DNA of 13,659 nucleotides from Sedimentisphaerales bacterium (lineage in GTDB: Bacteria > Planctomycetota > Phycisphaerae > Sedimentisphaerales > SM23-30), in contig JAFGDI010000134.1 in NCBI GenBank assembly GCA_016932145.1, positions 1 through 13,659 of the forward strand. The letters are read 5' to 3'. Within the stretch, counting starts at the first letter, position 1. Each line of letters begins with the position of its first letter. The notes beneath the pieces are model-generated. The model made no database searches, was not told the DNA's origin, and saw nothing but the letters and a program-made list of their open reading frames with translations. Positions 5,903 through 13,534 of the stretch are shown one piece after another. The position numbers and the translations under genes were made by a program.

Positions 5903-8212
5903 ATGAAGATCAAAGTATTATTGACAGGCCTGTTATTTTCCGTATTTCTTTTTCCAGCAATAGTTTGCAGTCAGGAGACTGAAAAACCTGCTGTAAACAG
6001 CGAATCAACCGTAAGGGCAAGCTGCTATTATCCGGATCTTGAGCCTAAACAGCTGTTCCAGATGCTGTCAGAGACCTATCATGTACAATTTGATGGCATA
6101 GACCTGGTGTCGGGACCCATAACACTGATAAGCCGGGAAAAAGTTGATGTATCGGGCATGATGGTACTGTTAAATGAGGTCTTACAGAAACAGAATCGCA
6201 AAGCGATAGCCAATGGCCAGATAATTAGCATAATTCAGATACAGGACATAGATCAGGTAATAAAATTGAATCATCTCAAGCCGGATCAGGCAGTTGAGAT
6301 CTTAAAAAAGCGGTTTATGACCACTGGCACCGAGGGCGAAAAGAATCAGAAGCCCAGCCTGATCGAGCCGCACCCTAATGGCGACTCAATAATAGTAAGA
6401 GGACCGGAAAAGGTCATAAAAGAGATCCAGTCGTACCTGTCGGAAATTGATATACCCTTAGGTCAGCCGGTCAAGACCAGAACCGCAGAACAAACACCAC
6501 TGCCCGGCAGTGATGTTTCCTCGCTCCTGCAGGCCAATATGCCCGAGATAGTGATCAGAAGCGTCGATGTTAATAATGCCGTTACTGATGAAATGATAAC
6601 TTATCTGCGCGAAGTATATCTGGCTGCCCCTAATGCCACCGCAGAAGAAAGGGCACGCAAGGTATATAAGATAACCAAGCACCCCAAACAGCGAAAAATA
6701 GTAATAGAAGGTCCTGATTTTGTCATAGATGATATGGAAAAGGTTATCAAAGAAGAGCTGGACCTTACCCCGGCCGGCCCGCCAGTGATCCAGAAATACA
6801 TAACCCTGAACTATATCAGTGCCGAAGCATTTCAGAACCTTATGGCCAATAATCCCAATCTGAAAGATAAATACATAGCAATAGAAGAGCAGAACAATAT
6901 CCTCACTGTAGAGACTCAGGATGAGACTATCTTTCAGATAATAGATGAGTTAAAGAACAAATTCGACATTGACCAGAAGGAGCTTCGTTTCATTCCGCTG
7001 GCCTATGCCAATGCCAAAGACATTACTAATCTGCTCAACCAGATATACCGGGAAGCCAAACAGGAAGTGCCCGCCGAGCAGCAGGAAGAAAATGTCAAGG
7101 CGGGCAATGCCGACCTGAGTACCGATAAGATTAAAGACACCCTGAGCCGCTCTGGCCTGGTCGATGAAAGCCTGCTGGGCAGAATAAGTAAATCGCTGGC
7201 CCTGGTAAGCGAAAGCGAATATACCATCGTGGCCGATGAGATAAGAAATGCCCTGATAGTATATACCTTTTCCCGCAATTTCCCCAAGATCATGCAGATG
7301 GTGGGTCAACTCGATGTAGCTGAAAAGATGGTCTATATTGAGGTATTTATAACTCAGGTCAATAAGAGCAAACTCAATGAATCCGGAGTGCAGTTTAATT
7401 ATGCTAATGGCGACTATACTGTCGGCTCGGCCTTTGATGGCTTTGGCAGTATTCCGGGCTTATCCTATGAAGTGCTCGATGAAGATTTCAAGCTGAGCCT
7501 GAAGGCCATGGTAACCGATGGCAATATAGATGTAGTTTCCCGCCCCCATCTGGTAACAAAGAACAATATCGAAGGCGAGATATCGCTGGGAAATAAAGTG
7601 CCTATACTCAAGAGCATAGAAACTCGATATGAACAGGCCTATATGAGCAAGGTGGAATATGAAGATATCGGCACACGACTAAAGGTCAAGCCCCAGATAC
7701 ATCCTGATAACTATGTCTCTCTGGAAATACTCCAGTCCGTAGATGATATCAGCACTGAAACCTTCCAGATATCAGAGAGCTATAAACCCCAGATCATTAA
7801 TAAACGGGAAGCAAAGGTTAATCTGCGTATAAAGAATGGTCAGACGGTATGTCTGGCCGGATTCACCGGCGACCGGATCAATGAAGTGGAAGAGAAAGTG
7901 CCATTCCTGGGCGACATTCCTTTACTTGGCCTGCTGTTCAAACATACCAGTAAAAAGCGGGAAAAGATAGAAATGATCATCTTCCTCACCCCTCATATCT
8001 TGCAGGAACCGGAAGAGTTTTTGAATATGACCAATGACCAGCGTACCAGGTCCAATAGCGAAATGCGCGAAGGTCGCGACATGGAGCCGTTAAAACAGCA
8101 GGATACTCCCTCTGAGCTTCGCTACAGCATTAAACCGGAAATCACCCTTTCGCCAGAGCCAGAGCCAGCCGAAGAAGAAGAACAGCTAAACGCAGATGCG
8201 GTAAAAAGGTAA
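5903..8212 (+). CDS. Stand-alone type II secretion-like secretin (GspD/PilQ family)
   Basis: This 769-aa protein should form an outer-membrane ring channel. A signal peptide covers about 1-23. N0 is near 45-110 and an N1-like domain at about 114-184. Further ring-forming domains follow at about 214-290, 295-355 and 362-471, the last with a charged insertion (about 385-440). The secretin core spans about 476-700: VVSRPHLVTKNN (544-555), EISLGNKVPI (559-568), REAKVNLRIKNGQTVCLAGF (635-654), the signature VPFLGDIPLLGLLF (666-679) and the closing IIFLTPHIL (692-700). An acidic, disordered tail ends the protein. AGGAG at 5889-5893, nine bases before the ATG, supports the start. No gspC, E, F or pilin genes are adjacent, so its secretion partner is elsewhere or it works alone. 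T3SS secretins are less likely given the repeated KH-like N domains. Confidence 0.95.
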   Translation: MKIKVLLTGLLFSVFLFPAIVCSQETEKPAVNSESTVRASCYYPDLEPKQLFQMLSETYHVQFDGIDLVSGPITLISREKVDVSGMMVLLNEVLQKQNRKAIANGQIISIIQIQDIDQVIKLNHLKPDQAVEILKKRFMTTGTEGEKNQKPSLIEPHPNGDSIIVRGPEKVIKEIQSYLSEIDIPLGQPVKTRTAEQTPLPGSDVSSLLQANMPEIVIRSVDVNNAVTDEMITYLREVYLAAPNATAEERARKVYKITKHPKQRKIVIEGPDFVIDDMEKVIKEELDLTPAGPPVIQKYITLNYISAEAFQNLMANNPNLKDKYIAIEEQNNILTVETQDETIFQIIDELKNKFDIDQKELRFIPLAYANAKDITNLLNQIYREAKQEVPAEQQEENVKAGNADLSTDKIKDTLSRSGLVDESLLGRISKSLALVSESEYTIVADEIRNALIVYTFSRNFPKIMQMVGQLDVAEKMVYIEVFITQVNKSKLNESGVQFNYANGDYTVGSAFDGFGSIPGLSYEVLDEDFKLSLKAMVTDGNIDVVSRPHLVTKNNIEGEISLGNKVPILKSIETRYEQAYMSKVEYEDIGTRLKVKPQIHPDNYVSLEILQSVDDISTETFQISESYKPQIINKREAKVNLRIKNGQTVCLAGFTGDRINEVEEKVPFLGDIPLLGLLFKHTSKKREKIEMIIFLTPHILQEPEEFLNMTNDQRTRSNSEMREGRDMEPLKQQDTPSELRYSIKPEITLSPEPEPAEEEEQLNADAVKR

Positions 8213-8219
8213 AAGGTAA
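8201..8219 (+). repeat. GTAAAAA heptamer run containing the secretin stop codon
   Basis: GTAAAAA (8201-8207), GGTAAAA (8208-8214) and GGTAA (8215-8219) follow one another; the stop TAA is 8210-8212. The run leads directly into the dispersed repeat. The hcp gene ends in the same kind of motif. Confidence 0.6.
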
Positions 8220-8536
8220 GTAACTGTTCACACTGTCAATAGTAACAAGAAATGAGACACAAGGTAATCGTTCACGAAAGAAGTAATAAGAAATATGAAA
8301 CAAGAAATAAGCTCTCGATTCTCGCTCCGCTCGAAGCTTTCTGATTTTATGGCAAGCCATAGCAAAGACAAGCCAGAAAACAGCTCATCTTTCAGTTGCG
8401 AAGCCTTTAAATAAGGTCGCAAAGCGACACCTGTGCTTATTTCTTATTTCTTGTTACTTGTTACTTATTACTTGTTACTAAACAATTTAGTTGATAGTTG
8501 ACTTTGCAATCTATGTAAGGACTGTGAACAGTTACC
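8219..8536. repeat. Dispersed repeat, copy B: composite of inverted units
   Basis: The two ends are inverted copies of one motif: AGTAACTGTTCACACT (8219-8234, plus) and GGTAACTGTTCACAGT (8536-8521, minus). A third, weaker copy, GGTAATCGTTCACGAA, is at 8263-8278. Left unit: heptamers 8283-8310, GATTCTCGCTCCGCTCGAA (8317-8335), and a hairpin TATGGC-AA-GCCATA (about 8348-8361). Right unit, inverted: six heptamers at 8437-8478 and a 79-bp match to copy A at 8457-8535. Between them, TTGCGA (8396-8401) can pair with TCGCAA (8417-8422), with CCTT/AAGG inside; alternatively GTCGC can pair with GCGAC just downstream. No transposase or coding signal is present. The gap between the secretin and VWA genes is filled by this element. 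Confidence 0.85.
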
Positions 8537-8544
8537 AAATAAAT

Positions 8545-9516
8545 ATGAAAAGGAACGCAGCAAACACAGCGCAAAGCAGTAATAAAGGCAGTTGGATACT
8601 CTCAGCGGTTTTGCATCTGGCTATAATCCTGGCCTTACTGTTTACCACGGGCAAAGGCATCGGGCCAGAGGCAGATAATACTCCGCCGGCGAAAATAATA
8701 TCAGTTACGCCGGCCGCTCAGCTCCAGGAGCCGGCCCCGGCTCCGATCCAGGACCTGCCCTGGCAATCAGCTCCATTACCGCTGGCAAAGCACGATCTCA
8801 CTGCCGTTATGGCTCAGGCGGGCAATATCTCAGCTATAACGATCGAAAAGCCGGCAGAAAGCGGCGAGCCGGCAGCCTTTCGCTCTGTCGGTCCATCTCG
8901 CAGTTGGTTCTTTGGCCTGAGCGGCGAAGGCCGGCGTATCTGCTATCTGGTTGATATATCCGGCAGTATGATAATGGCCATAGAGTATATTAAAAAGGAG
9001 CTGAGCGATTCCATTGCACAACTGGATCCGGACCAGTATTTCCAGATCATTTTCTATTGCAATGAAAACCCGGAAATATTTGCCCCGGGCAAACTCACCC
9101 GTGCCAGTAAGGGCAATCGCCAGCGGGCCATAGATTTCATTGCTACGGCAGATGTCCGGCGAAATAATCCCGGTATTGAGCCCTGGCGCCCCCTGCTCAA
9201 TGCCATTCACGCCGGGTTTGGCAGCCAGACATTCGATCACCAGGCCCCGAACCTTATCTACTTATTCACTGATGGCGATTTCGATGCCGACATTATAACG
9301 CCCGTGCTGGCAACCGCCCAGCAGCATCTGCAATCTCCCGCTGCAATAAATATCATCCTCTGCGGCAGTATTTCCAACGAGAGCAAATTACAGGATCTGG
9401 CCCAAAAACACAAAGGCCAATATCAATTCCTCAGCGATGAAGATTTAGTAAACCCAACCAGAACAAAAAACAAACCAGCCACCGACCCGGCAACTATATT
9501 TCTGCCAGATAAATAA
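8545..9516 (+). CDS. Inner-membrane VWA-domain protein with TonB-like N-terminal helix
   Basis: The 323-aa protein has a short cytoplasmic N-terminus, one membrane helix (about 17-34) and a Pro/Ala-rich periplasmic linker (about 41-82). A von Willebrand factor A domain spans about 128-305. The metal-site motif D137-I-S139-G-S141 and D243 (FTDGD) are present; the usual Thr (GGTxP in related proteins) appears to be Ile211, so the site may be incomplete. The helix carries S20-x3-H24, the spacing of the SxxxH motif by which TonB engages ExbB/ExbD. A TTG start at 8491 would extend the frame, but those codons lie inside the dispersed repeat, so the ATG at 8545 is preferred despite no clear ribosome binding site. 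It follows the secretin gene on the same strand and might be its partner; that is speculation. VWA domains bind proteins, often through a metal ion. Confidence 0.88.
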   Translation: MKRNAANTAQSSNKGSWILSAVLHLAIILALLFTTGKGIGPEADNTPPAKIISVTPAAQLQEPAPAPIQDLPWQSAPLPLAKHDLTAVMAQAGNISAITIEKPAESGEPAAFRSVGPSRSWFFGLSGEGRRICYLVDISGSMIMAIEYIKKELSDSIAQLDPDQYFQIIFYCNENPEIFAPGKLTRASKGNRQRAIDFIATADVRRNNPGIEPWRPLLNAIHAGFGSQTFDHQAPNLIYLFTDGDFDADIITPVLATAQQHLQSPAAINIILCGSISNESKLQDLAQKHKGQYQFLSDEDLVNPTRTKNKPATDPATIFLPDK

Positions 9517-9530
9517 TAATATATATAACA

Positions 9531-12500
9531 CTACTTGATAGCCTTATCTACTGAGAGAGCATTAAGTCCAGCCATGGCAGAACTGCCTGCCGAAAGAGTA
9601 AGGCTTTTAATCAGTGGCGTAGGGTCTATGGCAGTAATAATAGCATAAGATTTAGATACTGCTGCAAGAGAAATACCGCTCTGAGCCAGAGCAACGCCAG
9701 CTGCCACCGAGGTGACAGCTCCACCAACCAGAGTTACATCCATTTCTGGCAACTCCAGAGATTCTGGCTTATAGCTATCGCTTGAATTACTAAAGCTACT
9801 AACCTGCCTGTTAAGAACAACAGCAGTAAGTTCGTCCTGCATCGGACTTATTACCACATCATCATCTAACCCGGCAACAAGTCCCAGATCAGACATTATT
9901 AAGGCAATATCTGCCTTTTTAACCATATCTTCATCTGCAATATTTATGGCCATGCCCGTGTCTTTTACCAGAGTAATTTTATTACTTTCATTAGCAGCAC
10001 GCTCCCAGAAAGAACTCATAACCTGATCTTTTCCCGAACTTCCCCCCCTTTGGCTATTACTATTTTCAGATGCATTTTCTTGAATGTTTTCAGAGTCCTC
10101 AGGTTGCATATCTTCTTGCGAACTGTCTTGCTGAACACCGTCATCTTCCAGTGACATATCATTCTCTCTGCTAACACTATTGGCCTGTGTGAGAATTGTA
10201 TTATCTGTGATTGAAGGATGTTTTTTGTCAGTGCTAAAGGTTAACTGGTTATCAGACGCTGTTGGCGTATTATTCGTATTGATCTCAGGACTATCTGCCG
10301 GTCTGTTTATATTGATATCATCCGAGATAATTCCAGGCAGTGTTATTGTCTCAGATATAGAAGAATTGCTACTATCCGGAAGCACAGGAGCATCTATAGC
10401 AGGATCATCGTCGGCAGGCAGATCTGAAAAATCCTGATCCACTGAAATATCTGCTTCAGTATTAACATAAGTATCATCTGTAACAATATCATTAGTATCT
10501 ATAATTTCCACTGAGCTATCTGACGCATCTGAAATGTTATCACTATCGGCCGTATAATCTGGCTGGACTATTGGAGGATTATCAGGTCTGAGAACAGGTG
10601 TATTATTATTTATAATTAGTAACTGTCCCTGAGCAATATTACCGTTGGCATCAGATATATAATAAGTAATCACCTCCGTGCCATAATAGCTATTATGCAT
10701 AACATATACGGTACGGCCTAAATGGTCAGAGGTCAGATAACCATGTTCTGGATTATCAATAGAAACCAGAAATATCTGATCACCATCCGGGTCATAGTCA
10801 TTTGCCAGCAAGTCAGGTATAATTAACCGATTTCCAGTGTAAGATAAATTATCAGTTACGGCTAGAGGACTATCTTCAACTGGAAGAATATTAAGCTCCA
10901 CCACAGCCGATGCTATAGCACCACTTTGGTCGCTTATAGTAAAAATAAAACTATCTGAACCGTTGAAATCAAGTAAAGGAGTATAACTAAGAGAATTATC
11001 ATCATTTATAACCACTACACCAAAGTTTGCGGCAGAAACACTAATAATCGCGAGGGTTTCACCTTCAATATCAAAGCAATCAAGAAGCAGATCATCGATA
11101 ATAATTGTTTCATCTTCGTTAAGTAAATAACTGTCGCCCACGGCCAGAGGCGAATCATTAACCGGATTAATCGTTACCGATACCGTCACAGTATCAGAAG
11201 CACCATGCACATCAGTTATGGTATAAGTAAAACTATCTACACCGTTATAATTAGCTACTGGTGTATAGGTTATTGTGCCATTTCCATTATTTTCCACACT
11301 GCCATAAGTGCCATTAGTAACACCAGATATTATAAACACATCGTTATCAACATCTATATCATTGGCAAGCAAGTTACCAGAAGTAAATGAATGATCTTCA
11401 GATACAATAATTTCATCATCAGTACCAACCGGCGCGTCATTTACAGCATTGACAGTTATATTTACGGTTGCAGTACTGGCACTGCCCTCATTGTCAATTA
11501 TGGTATAAGTAAAACTATCAGCTCCATTATAATCTACATCTGGAGTATAAGTAATTGTACCATTACCATTATCAACGATAACACCATGGGCAGGATCAGT
11601 CATTGCACTGATTGATAATCCATTACCATCAGCATCTGAGTCATTGGCAAAGACATTGATAACTTTAGCAATATCTTCATTAGTTGAAGCAGTATCATTT
11701 GTGGCATCTGGCCCCCAGAAATCTACGACAAAGACTGCATAACCATAGAAACTGGTATTAGCTCCTGGTGTGCCGCCAGCCAGAATTGAAATATCTTCCA
11801 GGCCGCTAATATCGAATACACTGAAGTATTCTCCTGTCCATTCGTTCACCGTATTATTAAACACACCGGTTACCGGGTCATAATTATAGCGAGGACTGGC
11901 ATTAGCCTCAGAAGCCGGGTCGTAAGTACCCAGATATGAGTAAGCTTCAAGTGGATTCCCCAAATTATCCTGCAAGGTAACTATATCAACTTCAAGATCA
12001 ATATCTGTTAATACCAAATATACAGACTGATCTGTTGTTTGCCAGGAAAGATCTATCTGAGCCTGAAGATCGCTGGCATTAAGATTCATATATTGAACAG
12101 ATGTGTCTGAAGTAAGTTTAAAGATATCTTTCAATGCCGAATTTGTAATAACTGTATCGGAATGTTTTTGGAAGTAATGCCCGTTGTTACTGACAATATC
12201 ATAATTCACGGCAACACCATTAACAGTATCATTAATAGTGGTAAGGTTAAGCGGATTAATGTCGCCCACATTGAAAAATTCGCTGCTAAGGTCAGTATTA
12301 CTCTCTGGTGTAAGACTGACATCATCGATCATGATCCAACTGAGATTGGGTACCGGGCTGGGAGTTACATTATCAAACTCCACACCAATGTTTTTTCCGA
12401 TAGCGGCTGGATTATCAGCAGTGTCAAATGTTATAACATATTGAGAAGGTTCAAGTAAGGTAAATGAACTCCTTAACTGACCAAAAGAATACGAAGACAA

Positions 12501-13490
12501 GGGAACTCTTACCCCATTATCTTCATAATAGATCGTAGCGTTTATGACAGCATTACCTGGATCATTTGAACCATTACATTCAATGTCAGTCCAGGTGTCA
12601 GTAGCCCTGAACTTAAGGGTATATACTTCGCCAGCGGCAATAGCAGTTGTGGTAGTCTGATAGAAACTTGGGTCAATATCTCTGATAACAGCGGAATAAC
12701 CCTGCCCGGGAAACATTTCCTGGACACCAGAATCAGTTGTAACCCCATCACTGTTCCAGCCAGGTATCAGACTCCAGTCATTGGATATATGGCCCATATC
12801 TGGTTCTTCAAATTCAGCATTTTCGAGAAGGTTATCAGTAAATACCAGATCATGCTGATATTCAGCAAGCAGTGCCTGATTAAAAGGACTTACATTTGCA
12901 TACGGGCTGGCAAAAGAAGCTGCCTCCAACACCCAATCACCACTGGCTCCGGTAATATCATCAGAAGCATATACATTGACACTGGTATAAAAAGCTATTT
13001 CATCAAGAAGCAACTGACCACCAGCACCAGCCCCGGCATTACACGAGGCAATAAAGATACTGGCGTTATCAGTTAAACTACGAGCAAGAGATCTGAAACT
13101 GGTTTCAAGAGATGAGACATTGCCTGCTGAGATCATCTCATTACCCAAAATGAACCCACCCTCACTACCATGAGATAAAATAGTCAGAGAGTCGATAGAT
13201 TCGTTAACTGACTTTGCCAGATCACTTACCCGGTCCAGAACATCCAACGGAGACTCAGATACAGGGTTAAAATAAACCACAGCATCTGCATCAGTTGAAT
13301 CGATAAGCATTTGAGAATCACCAAGAGTTTCATCAAGCAAAACTACATCCCAGCCAGAAGCACTAAGCAACTGGCGAAACTCCAATGACTCAATTTTGAG
13401 CTTAAAGCTCTCTGGGCTATTGGCTACTGAGCCTGAACCTTTTTTAGAATTTACATTATTTTTCAAATTACATCGCTCACAAAACACCAT
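9531..13490 (-). CDS. Large surface protein: DUF4347 plus four cadherin/VCBS-like repeats
   Basis: This 1319-aa protein begins with a basic, Ser/Asn-rich leader and the motif LEFRQLLSA (36-44), the LExRxLLSA type found in large exported proteins of Planctomycetes and some Proteobacteria. DUF4347 follows (about 47-205), with SHGSEGG (H107) and IASCNAG (C150). A beta-rich domain (about 217-396) starts LLENAEFEEP and resembles DUF642/carbohydrate-binding modules. Another beta-rich domain spans about 400-590. Four tandem cadherin/VCBS-like repeats cover about 595-686, 687-779, 780-872 and 873-962, with N-D-x-D-x-D/D-N-D calcium-type motifs and Y-x-G-x-D-S-F-x-(Y/F)-T-I. A long acidic Ser/Asn/Asp region (about 963-1160) leads to a C-terminal segment with a hydrophobic stretch (1254-1280). 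It is probably exported and adhesive. The ATG at 13490 lacks a Shine-Dalgarno. It converges on the VWA gene with 14 bp between stops. Confidence 0.92.
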   Translation of the reverse strand: MVFCERCNLKNNVNSKKGSGSVANSPESFKLKIESLEFRQLLSASGWDVVLLDETLGDSQMLIDSTDADAVVYFNPVSESPLDVLDRVSDLAKSVNESIDSLTILSHGSEGGFILGNEMISAGNVSSLETSFRSLARSLTDNASIFIASCNAGAGAGGQLLLDEIAFYTSVNVYASDDITGASGDWVLEAASFASPYANVSPFNQALLAEYQHDLVFTDNLLENAEFEEPDMGHISNDWSLIPGWNSDGVTTDSGVQEMFPGQGYSAVIRDIDPSFYQTTTTAIAAGEVYTLKFRATDTWTDIECNGSNDPGNAVINATIYYEDNGVRVPLSSYSFGQLRSSFTLLEPSQYVITFDTADNPAAIGKNIGVEFDNVTPSPVPNLSWIMIDDVSLTPESNTDLSSEFFNVGDINPLNLTTINDTVNGVAVNYDIVSNNGHYFQKHSDTVITNSALKDIFKLTSDTSVQYMNLNASDLQAQIDLSWQTTDQSVYLVLTDIDLEVDIVTLQDNLGNPLEAYSYLGTYDPASEANASPRYNYDPVTGVFNNTVNEWTGEYFSVFDISGLEDISILAGGTPGANTSFYGYAVFVVDFWGPDATNDTASTNEDIAKVINVFANDSDADGNGLSISAMTDPAHGVIVDNGNGTITYTPDVDYNGADSFTYTIIDNEGSASTATVNITVNAVNDAPVGTDDEIIVSEDHSFTSGNLLANDIDVDNDVFIISGVTNGTYGSVENNGNGTITYTPVANYNGVDSFTYTITDVHGASDTVTVSVTINPVNDSPLAVGDSYLLNEDETIIIDDLLLDCFDIEGETLAIISVSAANFGVVVINDDNSLSYTPLLDFNGSDSFIFTISDQSGAIASAVVELNILPVEDSPLAVTDNLSYTGNRLIIPDLLANDYDPDGDQIFLVSIDNPEHGYLTSDHLGRTVYVMHNSYYGTEVITYYISDANGNIAQGQLLIINNNTPVLRPDNPPIVQPDYTADSDNISDASDSSVEIIDTNDIVTDDTYVNTEADISVDQDFSDLPADDDPAIDAPVLPDSSNSSISETITLPGIISDDININRPADSPEINTNNTPTASDNQLTFSTDKKHPSITDNTILTQANSVSRENDMSLEDDGVQQDSSQEDMQPEDSENIQENASENSNSQRGGSSGKDQVMSSFWERAANESNKITLVKDTGMAINIADEDMVKKADIALIMSDLGLVAGLDDDVVISPMQDELTAVVLNRQVSSFSNSSDSYKPESLELPEMDVTLVGGAVTSVAAGVALAQSGISLAAVSKSYAIITAIDPTPLIKSLTLSAGSSAMAGLNALSVDKAIK

Positions 13491-13498
13491 GTATCAAC

Positions 13499-13534
13499 AA
13501 ATCTTAAACTATACGCTACTGAATATTAAGATTT
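13499..13534. promoter_or_regulatory. Perfect 9-bp inverted repeat in the leader of the DUF4347 gene
   Basis: AAATCTTAA (13499-13507) and TTAAGATTT (13526-13534) are exact reverse complements 18 bp apart, centred about 26 bp before the ATG at 13490. It could be an operator, or an RNA hairpin next to the start codon. A TTGACA (minus strand, 13618-13613) lies further upstream with only weak -10 partners. The rest of 13491-13659 is AT-rich and shows nothing else that I can support. Confidence 0.45.

Noticed and set aside
5903..5974. Lipoprotein signal for the secretin
   Set aside because: The Cys in AIVCSQ is preceded by Val, which does not fit a lipobox (Gly, Ala or Ser expected at -1); an ordinary signal peptide is more likely.
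8142..8422. Minus-strand open frames of 64-72 codons between the secretin and VWA genes
   Set aside because: They are translations of the dispersed repeat and its heptamers, with hydrophobic low-information sequence and no start signals.
8219..8536. Insertion sequence or CRISPR array
   Set aside because: There is no transposase frame, and the 7-bp units have no spacers of constant length. The inverted ends leave a small non-autonomous element possible, but no target duplication is evident.
8491..8544. TTG start adding 18 residues to the VWA protein
   Set aside because: Those codons are part of the 79-bp repeat also found at 3283-3361, so they are unlikely to be native coding sequence; the ATG at 8545 gives a normal N-terminus ahead of the membrane helix.
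9517..9530. Bidirectional terminator between the converging VWA and DUF4347 genes
   Set aside because: The 14 bp are AT-rich without any stem; termination must occur inside the opposing genes or by another mechanism.
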